64,000 bases of DNA from Onthophagus taurus. Taxonomy: Eukaryota; Arthropoda; Insecta; Coleoptera; Scarabaeidae. The notes below the pieces were generated by a model that ran no database searches, was not told where the DNA came from, and saw only the letters and a program-made list of their open reading frames with translations. The stretch spans positions 8,930,501-8,994,500 of the forward strand of contig NC_091975.1 in assembly GCF_036711975.1 (NCBI RefSeq), given 5' to 3'. This document shows positions 13,001 to 25,000 of this stretch, in pieces (positions within the stretch are counted from its first letter, which is position 1; each line of letters begins with the position of its first letter). A program made the position numbers and the translations under genes.

Positions 13001-16000
13001 TTTTTCTCCATCAGTTTTTGTACTTGTGTTATAGTTGATTTTATTAAGAAAAATCGTCCAATTTTGACATTTTGTGATTTATGTTATATCACTAGAAAAC
13101 TGGTGATAGATAAATATGATATAATTATGGATTATGATTGCTTGATATATTAGGAATATTTTTTGTTCATAACGTCTTTCTCCATCAGTTTTAGTACTTA
13201 AGTTATAGTTGATTTTATAAGAAAAATCGTCCAATTTTGACATTTCGTGATTTATGCTGTATCACTAAAAGCTAATGATAGATAAATATGAAATAATTAT
13301 GGATTATGATTTATTGATGCATTAGGAATATTTTTTATCCATAACGTTTTTCTCCATCAGTTTTAGTACTTGTGTTATAGTTGATTTTATCAAGAAACAT
13401 CGATCAATTTTGACATTTTGTGATTTATGCTGCATCACTAGAAGCTGATGATAGATAAATATGACATAATTATGGATTATGATTTATTGATGCATTAGGA
13501 ATGTTTTTTATCTATAACGTTTTTCTCCATCAGTTTTAGTACTTGAGTTATAGTTGATTTTATAAGAAAAATCGTCCAATTTTGACATTTTGTGATTTGT
13601 GTTATATCACTAGAAAACTGGTGATAGATAAATATGATATAATTATGGATTATGATTGCTTGATATATTAGGAATATTTTTTGTTCATAACGTCTTTCTC
13701 CATCAGTTTTAGTACTTGTGTTATAGTTGGTTTTATCAAGAAACATCGATCAATTTTGACATTTTGTGATTTATGCTGCATCACTAGAAGCCAATGATAG
13801 ATAAATATGAAATAATTATGGATTATGATTTATTGATGCATTAGGAATATTTTTTATCTATAACGATATTCTCCATCAGTTTTAGTACTTGTGTTATAGT
13901 TGATTTTATTAAGAAAAATTGTCCAATTTGGACATTTCGTGATTTATGCTGCATCACTAGAAGCTGATGATAGATAAATATGACATAATTATGGATTATG
14001 ATTTATTGATGCATTAGGAATGTTTTTTATCTATAACGTTTTTCTCCATCAGTTTTAGTACTTGAGTTATAGTTGATTTTATAAGAAAAATCGTCCAATT
14101 TTGACATTTTGTGATTTATGTTATATCACTAGAAAACTGGTGATAGATAAATATGATATAATTATGGATTATGATTGCTTGATATATTAGGAATATTTTT
14201 TGTTCATAACGTCTTTCTCCATCAGTTTTAATACTTGTGTTATAGTTGATTTTATCAAGAAACATCGATCAATTTTGACATCTTGTGATTTATGCTGCAT
14301 CACTAGAAGCCAATGATAGATAAATATGAAATAATTATGGATTATGATTTCTTGAAGCATTAGGAATATTTTTTGTCCATAAAGTCTTTCTCCATCAGTT
14401 TTAGTACTTATGTTATAGTTGATTGTATTAAGAGAAATCGTCCAATTTTGACATTTTGTGATTTATGTCATATCACTAGAAAACTGGTGATAGATAAATA
14501 TGATATAATTATGGATTATGATTTCTTGATATATTAGGAATATTTTTTATCCATAACGTTTTTCTCCATCAGTTTTAGTACTTGAGTTATAGTTGATTTT
14601 ATAAGAAAAATCGTCCAATTTTGATATTTCGTGATTTATGCTGTATCACTAGAAACTAATGATAGATAAATATGAAATAATTATGGATTATGATTTATTG
14701 ATGCATTAGGAATGTTTTTTATCTATAACGTTATTCTCCATCAGTTTTAGTACTTGTGTTATAGTTGATTTTATTAAGAAAAATCGTCCAATTTTGACAT
14801 TTTGTGATTTATGCTGCATCACTAGAAGCCAATGATAGATAAATATGAAATAATTATGGATTATGATTTCTTCAAGCATTAGGAATATTTTTTGTCCATA
14901 AAGTCTTTCTCCATCAGTTTTAGTACTTAGGTTATAGTTGATTTTATTAAGAGAAATCATTCAATTTTGACATTTTGTAATTTATGCCATATCACTAGAA
15001 AATTGGTGATAGATCAATTTTTTTATTCTCAATTTTAATCTGCCCCCCACCTGGTTTGTAACTGGTATTTTGAAGGGAGCCAATCTTCGATTTTACTTCT
15101 TTTAAATTCGGAGATGGCGCACCACCAACTTGGACTTTATTCATAGGAACTTCTAAAAATAATCAAAAATGAAACAAGAAACTGGAAATGCCACAAAAAT
15201 TTTGATAAGGAATGCGATGCAGTTCAAACTAAGTTGATCAGAATTTCTGCCCAACCTAAAATTTTCAAAAATGAGATATGTCAAAAGAATTTTTAACCAT
15301 ATATGCCATCTTGGATGCAACTTAAAATAAATTGATCAAAAATTGTACTGAACCCAAATCTTGCAAAAATCGACTCGATTTTTTGGGAAATACAAGATGT
15401 CAAACATAATTTTCATTCTGCATTTGCTACTCTAGATGATGAAGAATACGATGCAGTTTGAATTAAAGTGATGAATAATTCTGCTCATCCCAAAACTTGT
15501 AAAAAAGCAAGGAAAGGTGGTTTTACGAGGATCATATCTGATATGACAAAAGTATTTTTGTCAATTTTTCAAGATGATGCTACTTAAACTAAATTGATCA
15601 GAAATTCTGCTCAACCTAAAACATCCAAATTCTGCGAATGTTGCTCTTACTCTTTTTATCCACAGATCCTGGAGTACTTGGAGTCGGCGAATCAGGAGTT
15701 TTTACATGGGGTGATTTCGAACCTCTCGAAACTGATCGACTTTTAGTTGGAGAAGCTGCGTTTCTTGATGGTGGTTTACCAGTTGTTGATTTACGTGGAG
15801 AATTATGATCTCCGTTACTTGATTGATCCTAATATTTAAAAAGAAATGATTTAGTTGCTTTATGTTATTTGTTATAACTTACATTTCCTTGGGTTGATTC
15901 ATCAACACCACTATCGTTATCGCCTTCTGGAACAAAAGGAAAATTTTAGAATGTTTCGAAAAAGTAGAACAAACTACCTTGGATTTGATATTTTTTTTGA

Positions 16001-19000
16001 AGAATTAACCTGATTTAAATGTTTCTGGTCGTCCAAGAGATGATCTGCTATCCGGGCGAAGAGTTTTTGGCTTTTCTGGTTTCTCCAAATTTTCTGATTT
16101 CTCAGCTTTATTAGGTTTCTCTTTTTCATCAATTTTTTCTAACGCAACTTTTTCATCATCAAAAATAGGTGATTTAATTTTAACTTTTTCTGTAGAAATT
16201 TTTTGCTCATCATTCAATTTCCCTTTATCATCAAATGCAGGACTTTTTTGGTCCCTCTCGACCTCTCCACCTTTATCACCTAACTTCGTTTCGTTTATAA
16301 TTAATTTAGTCGAATTTTCTTCTTCTTGTACTTTTACTCCTGTATTATTTAAACCTTCATTCGACAACTTTTTATTAACCTCATTTTTCGATTCTTCTTC
16401 GTACAACGCTTTTTGACTCTCCATTGCATTTCTTGCGGTGTTTAACTCCGTCGTGGTGTCCAGGGTTTGACTTCTTGGTATAATTTCTTGTGGGGGTTTT
16501 GGTACGGATTTTTGTTGGAATAAACCTGGAGGTCTTCCTGCACCGGGAGATAAAGGGGGTCGAGTGAAAGGTGGCGGTTGTCTTAATCCGGTTGGGTTTG
16601 GACTTCCCGGGCGAATGTTGGCGATTGGTGGTGGTGAATTAACTTGCCCAAAACTTGGATTTCTTTGTAGTTGAGGTCGTGGAAATTGAGGTGGTGTTCC
16701 TGGGAACGGTGGACGTTGTTGATTTGGGCGAAATTGTTGTTGGGGATATCCTGTTCTTGGAGATAAATTTGCTCGACTATCGACTCTATTGAGTTGAGGT
16801 CGAGGTGGATCTTGAATTGATGTTGGTTTGACCTTACATTTAAATATAAAAAAATCTTATTGTTCTTAATACACAAAAATTCAAGAATTTTTTATTTACT
16901 AAGAATTAAATTATTCATCCTTAAATTTCGTAAAAAACTTTTATGTACATAATCGATAAGTGGGTTGGTATTACAGGCGTTAATCGAGACTTGTATCTGA
17001 TACTTTGGAACAAGTATTTGTATGTTGTTCCTTGGAACAGTTAATAAATTAAAAAAAAAATAGGTACTAGCCCAGGTTTTAATTATAACAGTAACTGAGT
17101 ACAACTACTGTACTCAAACTAGTATTACATATAGCTACAGATTAAGTATGGTATACATTGTATACTATTGTATAATGATTTCTTGATGCATTAGGAATAT
17201 TTTTTGTTCATAACATCTTCTCCATCAGTTTTAGTACTTAAGTTATAGTCGATTTTATTAAAAAAAATCGTCTAATTTTGACATTTTGTGATTTATGCCA
17301 TATCACTAGAAAACTGGTGATAGATACATATGAAATAATTATGGATTATGATTTCTTGATATATTAGGAATATTTTTTATCCATACCGTTTTTCTCCATC
17401 AGTTTTAGTACTTGTGTTATAGTTGATTTTATCAAGAAACATCGATCAATTTTGACATTATGTGATTCATGCTGCATCACTAGAAGCCAATGATAGATAA
17501 ATATGAAATAATTATGGATTATGACTTCTGGAAGCATTAGGAATATTTTTTGTTCAACACGTCTTTCTCCATCAGTTTTAGTACTTAAGTTATAGTTGAT
17601 TTTATTAAGAAAAATCGTTTAATTTTGACATTTTGTGATTTATGCCATATCACTAGAAAACTGGTGATAGATAAATATGAAATAATTATGGATTATGATT
17701 TCTTGATGCGTTAGGAATATTTTTTGTTCATAACGTCTTGCTCCATCAGTTTTAGTATTTAGGTTATAGTTGATTTTAATAAGAAAAATCGTCCAATTTT
17801 GACATTTCGTGATTTATGCTGCATCACTAGAAGCTGATGATAGATAAATATGAAATAATTATGGATTATGATTTCTTGATGCGTTAGGAATATTTTTTGT
17901 TCATAACGTCTTTCTCCATCAGTTTTAGTACTTAGGTTATAGTTGATTTTAATAAGAAAAATCGTCCAATTTTGACATTTCGTGATTTATGTCATATCAC
18001 TAGAAAACTGGTGATAGATAAATATGATATAATTATGGATTATGATTTCTTGAAGCATTAGGAACATTTTTTGTTCATAACGTCTTTCTCCATCAGTTTT
18101 AGTACTTAGATTATAGTTGATTTTATTAAGAGAAATCGTCCAATTTTGACATTTTGTGATTTATGCCATATCACTAGGAAACTGGTGATAGATAAATATG
18201 AAATAATTATGGATTATGATTTCTTGATGCGTTAGGAATATTTTTTGTTCATAACGTCTTTCTCCACCAGTTTTAGTACATAGGTTATAGTTGATTTTAA
18301 TAAGAAAAATCGTCCAATTTTGACATTTCGTGATTTATGTCATATCACTAGAAAACTGGTGATAGATAAATATGATATAATTATGGATTATGATTTCTTG
18401 AAGCATTAGGAACATTTTTTGTTCATAACGTCTTTCTCCATCAGTTTTAGTACTTAGATTATAGTTGATTTTATTAAAAAAAATCGTCCAATTTTGACAT
18501 TTTGTGATTTATGCCATATCACTAGAAAACTGGTGATAGATAAATATGATATAATTATGGATTATGATTTCTTGAAGCATTAGGAACATTTTTTGTTCAT
18601 AACGTCTTTCTCCATCAGTTTTAGTACTTAGATTATAGTTGATTTTATTAAGAGAAATCGTCCAATTTTGACATTTTGTGATTTATGCCATATCACTAGG
18701 AAACTGGTGATAGATAAATATGAAATAATTATGGATTATGATTTCTTGATGCGTTAGGAATATTTTTTGTTCATAACGTCTTGCTCCATCAGTTTTAGTA
18801 TTTAGGTTATAGTTGATTTTAATAAGAAAAATCGTCCAATTTTGACATTTCGTGATTTATGCTGCATCACTAGAAGCTGATGACAGATAAATATGAAATA
18901 ATTATGGATTATGATTTTTTGATGCATTAGGAATATTTTTTGTTCATAACGTCTTTCTCCATCTGTTTTAGTACTTAGGTTATAGTTGATTTTATGAAGA

Positions 19001-22000
19001 GAAATCGTCCAATTTTGACATTTTGTGATTTATGCCATATCACGAGAAAACTGGTGATAGATAAATATGAAATAATTATGGATTATGATTTTTTGATGCA
19101 TTAGGAATAGCTTTTATTCACAACGTCTTTCTCCATCAGTTTTAGTACTTGAGTTATAATTGATTTTAATAAGAAAAATCGTCCAATTTTGATTTTTCAT
19201 GATTTATCCTGCATCACTAGAAGCTGATGATAGATAAATATGAAATAATTATGGATTATGATTTTTTGAAGCATTAAGAATATTTTTTGTTCATAACGTC
19301 TTTCTCCATCAGTTTTAGTACTTAGGTTGTAGTTGATTTTATTAAGACAAATCGTCCAATTTTGATTTTTCGTGATTTATGCTGCATCACTAGAAGCTGA
19401 TGATAGATAAATATGAAATAATTATGGATTATGATTTCTTGAATCATTAAGAATATTTTTTGTTCGTAACGTCTTTCTCCATCAGTTTTAGTACTTAGGT
19501 TGTAGTTGATTTTATTAACACAAATCGTCCAATTTTGACATTTTGTGATTTATGCCATATCACTAGAAAACTGGTGATAGATAAATATGAAATAATTATG
19601 GATTATGATTTTTTGATGCATTAGGAATAGTTTTTATTCACAACGTCTTTCTCCATCAGTTTTAGTACTTGAGTTATAGTTGATTTTAATAAGAAAAGTC
19701 GTCCAATTTTGATTTTTCGTGATTTATGCTGCATCACTAGAAGCTGATAACAGATAAATATGAAATAATTATGGATTATGATTTGTTGAAGCATTAAGAA
19801 TATTTTTTGTTCATAACGTCTTTCTCCATCAGTTTTAGTACTTCGGTTGTAGTTGATTTTATTAACACAAATCGTCCAATTTTGACATTTTGTGATTTAT
19901 GCCATATCACTAGAAAACTGGTGATAGATAAATATGAAATAATTATGGATTATGATTTCTTGCTATATTAGTAATATTTTTTGTTCATAACGTCTTTCTC
20001 CATCAGTTTTAGTCTTTGATTATATATAATATGGATTGAGCCAACGAGAGAGATAGCTTGCGCAAGGTGATCGAACCGAGATAGACATAGAAGCGTACTG
20101 ACATATAATGGGCGTGCGTTAATTTTGGCGGTAAATTTAAAACAAAATTAATAAATGAAAAAAGAAAAAAAAAATGGTGATGTGAAACTGTATTATCGCG
20201 AACTTTGCACACGAAACAATACATTTTTAAACATAACGGTGTGACTGGCTGTGACACAACAAAACGATAAACGTCAAATGGAAGAGGTTTGACACTTTTG
20301 TGCGCATGCGCCCGTCTGTTTAGTACCGTTTTATGTCTATCTTTGTTACACTTTCACATTATCGCTTTCCATCTGCGTCTATTCACCTTGAGCCACATTT
20401 TTGTTAGTAGATATATTCAGTTAGCTCAATCCATATTATATATAATCAAAGGTTTTAGTACTTAGGTCTTAGGTTATAGTTGATTTTATTAAGAAAAATC
20501 GTCAAATTTTGACATTTCGTGATTTATGCTGTATCACTAGAAAGCTGATGATAGATAAATATGAAATAATTATGGATTATGATTTATTGATGCATTAGGA
20601 ATAGTTTTTATTCATAACGTCTTTCTCCATTAGTTTTAGTACTTCCGTTATACTTTATTTTATTAAGAAAAATCGTCTAATTTTGACATTTTGTGATTTA
20701 TGCTACATCACTAGAAAACTGGTGATAGATAAATATGAAATAATTATGGATTATAATTTCTTGGTGCATTTAGAATATTTTTTATCCACAACATCTTTCT
20801 CCATCAGTTTTAGTACTTGATTTTATTAAAAAGGGTCGTCAAATTTTGACATTTTGTGATTTATGCTACATCACTAGAAAACTGGTGATAGATAAATATG
20901 AATTATGATTTCTTGATGCATTAATAATATTTTTTATCCACAACATCTCTCTCCATCAGTTTTAGTACCTACGCTATACTTAATTTTATTAAGAAAAATC
21001 GTCAAATTTGACATTTTTGATTTATACCATATCACTAAAAACTGGTGATAGATAAATATGAAATAATTATGGATTCTGATTTCTTGATGCATAACGAATA
21101 TTTTTTATTCACATCATCTTTTTCCATCAGTTTTAGTACTCGAGTTATAACCATTATATAACATCTCTACTAATAGTTGGTATTACGATTTGTGATATTT
21201 AATCGATAGATTTAGTTTTCGTGCTAGATAAAAATACTTGTCCCCTTTTTAAGTTTTGTTTTGATTCGACGACAATAAATTTTCAAGACACACGGAAAAA
21301 TATAGCCTACTTTTTAAGACCCCCCTTACCATCGTCGTCTGTGCCGTTTGGTTACCATCGCTGGGCCCATTTAAGACGGTGCTGGGTTGGGACATTTCGC
21401 ATACGGATTACCTTATTACGTGACGTAGAACGCAGCGGAAATATCTACCAAGATAATCGATATATGGATCCGGGATAATAAAATATAAATTACGTGTTTT
21501 CTTTTAACTACACACTAAAGTGAGAAACTATTTTTAATTTAACGATTTTAACCTAATCTAATTTGCAAGCTGAATCTTTTTTGATGTTGTGAAATCGAAT
21601 TTTTTTTAATTTAACACTAAAATCCTATAACGAAACATAAACCGATTCGTATCGGTGATGTTAACGAGTGAGCGTGTTACTAAAGGCGCCTCCTCTAGGC
21701 GAGCTTTTAAATTTCGTGCAAAAGCTGCATTGTTCCTAAGCACGATCATCACAGGGATGGGTTCGGTTATTATTTGGGAACATGGAAACGTTTTTAGAAA
21801 ACGTCGATAAAGTTGTACTGATTTAATCGACACTTTAAATAAAATCCGCAAAAATAAATAAAATTGGAGTACTTTCACTCACGCAAATTAAATCCAACCC
21901 AAAATAAAAACCTCATTCATCAACGTAAAAGAAAAATCAAGATAAAAATTAACATGCAACAAAAATTCTAATTAAATCAAAACGACCAAAATAGAATCTT

Positions 22001-25000
22001 TACTAAATAATTAAAAAATAGAATCACATAATGTGTTTAAAAGTGTGATAAGTAAAAACTTATTGTTAGTGCAGGTGCTTCTTTATATTTGTTACCTGAT
22101 ACCGCAATCAGTGACAAAAAAGAATGTAATTTAAAATGTTGTTGTGAGCCGTTTCGTATGAAGGTTCACGTTTGACTGAACCTTACCGTACTAGAATCTA
22201 GAAAGCAAAATTGTATTTGCGCTGTAGCCCCTGGAAAATCGATCGATTCTCGTACGTGTGTGGTGTGGGTGAGAAGACACGCGGTAAAAAAACCCAAGAG
22301 AAACACGAGTACACAAAAAGAAAGAAAAAAAAATTATTAAAAAGAATTAGCTTTTAATGTGGTTCCGTAAAATATCTATGTAATAAGATTTTTGTTTGAT
22401 AAAATTAAAAATAAAGGTTATATTTAAATTTATTGCGTAATGTTTATGTTGTTGAAAAGGTATCGATTTCACAAAGCCTAGGATTTTGTGTAAGTATAAG
22501 AAGGGAGAGATTAAAAATATTTATGGATTGACATAGTGACCTATACAGGGTGATTCACATAAGAACCGACACAGAGCAGGGACATGTAGAGCACAATAAA
22601 TCTAGTGATAAAGAAAAAATCACCAAAATGTCAAAATTGAGAGCTTTTGGTTTTAAAATAGATCATAACTCAAAAATTAAAGGTGATGGAGAAAAGTTTA
22701 TTTGAAATAAATTGTTTATTATGAACTAAAAGGACATTACTCATAAACAGATTTGGTTTAGTTATAATGATTTTCTAGTGATAAAGAAAAAATCACCAAA
22801 ATGTCAAAATTGAGTACTTTCGGTATTAAAATTGATCATAACTCAAGGATGAAAGGTGATGGAGAAAAGTTTTTTAGGAATAAATTGTTTATTATCAACT
22901 AAAAAAACATCATCCATAAACAAATTTAGTTTAGGTATAATGATTTTCTAGTGATAAAGAAAAAATCACCAAAATGTCAAAATTGAGTACTTTTGGTATT
23001 AAAATAGATCATAACTCAAAAATTAAAGGTGATGGAGAAAAGTTTATTTGAAATAAATTGTTTATTATGAACTAAAAGGACATTACTCATAAACAGATTT
23101 GGTTTAGTTATAATGATTTTCTAATGATAAAAAGAGAAAATCACCGAAATATCAAAATTGAGTACTTTTGGTATTAAAATTGATCATAACTCAAGGATGA
23201 AAGGTGATGGAGAAAAGTTTTTTAGGAATAAATTGTTTATTATGAACTAAAAAAACATCATCCATAAACAAATTTAGTTTAGGTATAATGATTTTCTAGT
23301 GATAAAGAAAAAATCACCAAAATGTCAAAATTGAGTACTTTTGGTATTAAAATAGATCATAACTCAAAAATTAAAGGTGATGGAGAAAAGTTTATTTGAA
23401 ATAAATTGTTTATTATGAATTAAAAGGACATTACTCATAAACAGATTTGGTTTAGTTATAATGATTTTCTAGTGATAAAGAAAAAATCACCAAAATGTCA
23501 AAATTGAGTACTTTCGGTATTAAAATTGATCATAACTCAAGGATGAAAGGTGATGGAGAAAAGTTTTTTAGGAATAAATTGTTTATTATGAACTAAAAAA
23601 ACATCATCCATAAACAAATTTAGTTTAGGTATAATGATTTTCTAGTGATAAAGAAAAAATCACCAAAATGTCAAAATTGAGTACTTTTGGTAATAAAATA
23701 GATCATAACTCAAAAATTAAAGGTGATGGAGAAAAGTTTATTTGAAATAAATTGTTTATTATGAACTAAAAGGACATTACTCATAAACAGATTTGGTTTA
23801 GTTATAATGATTTTCTAATGATAAAAAGAGAAAATCACCGAAATATCAAAATTGAGTACTTTCGGTATTAAAATTGATCATAACTCAAGGATGAAAGGTG
23901 ATGGAGAAAAGGTTTTTTGGGAATAAATTGTTTATTATGAACTAAAAAAACATCATCCATAAACAAATTTAGTTTAGGTATAATGATTTTCTAGTGATGA
24001 AGAAAGCATCACCAAAATGTCAAAATTTAGTACTTTTGGTATTAAAATAGATCATAACTGAAAAATTAAAGGTGATGGAGAAAAGTTTACTTGAAATAAA
24101 TTGTTTATTATGAACTAAAAGGACATTACTCATAAACAGATTTGGTTTAGTTATAATGATTTTCTAATGATAAAAAGAGAAAATCACCGAAATATCAAAA
24201 TTGAGTACTTTCGGTATTAAAATTGATCATAACTCAAGGATGAAAGGTGATGGAGAAAAGTTTTTTAGGAATAAATTGTTTATTATGAACTAAAAAAACA
24301 TCATCCATAAACAAATTTAGTTTAGGTATAATGATTTTCTAGTGATAAAGAAAAAATCACCAAAATGTCAAAATTGAGTACTTTTGGTATTAAAATTGAT
24401 CATAACTCAAGGATGAAAGGTGATGGAGAAAAGTTTTTTAGGAATAAATTGTTTATTATGAACTAAAAAAACATCATCCATAAACAAATTTAGTTTAGGT
24501 ATAATGATTTTATAGTGATAAAGAAAAAATCACCAAAATGTCAAAATTGTGTACTTTCGGTATTAAAATTGATCATAACTCAAGGATGAAAGGTGATGGA
24601 GAAAAGTTTTTTAGGAATAAATTGTTTATTATGAACTAAAAAAACATCATCCATAAACAAATTTAGTTTAGGTATAATGATTTTATAGTGATAAAGAAGA
24701 AATCACCAAAATGTCAAAATTGTGTACTTTCGGTATTAAAATTGATCATAACTCAAGGATGAAAGGTGATGGAGAAAAGTTTTTTAGGAATAAATTGTTT
24801 ATTATGAACTAAAAAAACATCATCCATAAACAAATTTAGTTTAGGTATAATGATTTTATAGTGATAAAGAAAAAATCACCAAAATGTCAAAATTGTGTAC
24901 TTTCGGTATTAAAATTGATCATAACTCAAGGATGAAAGGTGATGGAGAAAAGTTTTTTAGGAATAAATTGTTTATTATGAACTAAAAAAACATCATCCAT

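Larger units (their letters stand above)
15016..17170 (-). repeat. duplicated tau segment, copy B
   Basis: Partner of 11760-12440. It keeps the three upstream exons (15651-16832) but its first-repeat exon is cut by satellite. It also has an extra 49-base stretch near 15300-15350 that copy A lacks. Both copies run into the same 172-bp satellite on their upstream side. Confidence 0.85.

Noticed and set aside
13495..14960. Open frames of about 80 codons within the 172-bp arrays (also at 42040 and 51650)
   Set aside because: They repeat with the monomer and have no protein features; they are by-products of the satellite.
21606..21878. 90-codon minus-strand frame that could be another tau exon
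   Set aside because: No acceptor/donor pair gives a phase compatible with neighbouring tau exons and the peptide is not tau-like.
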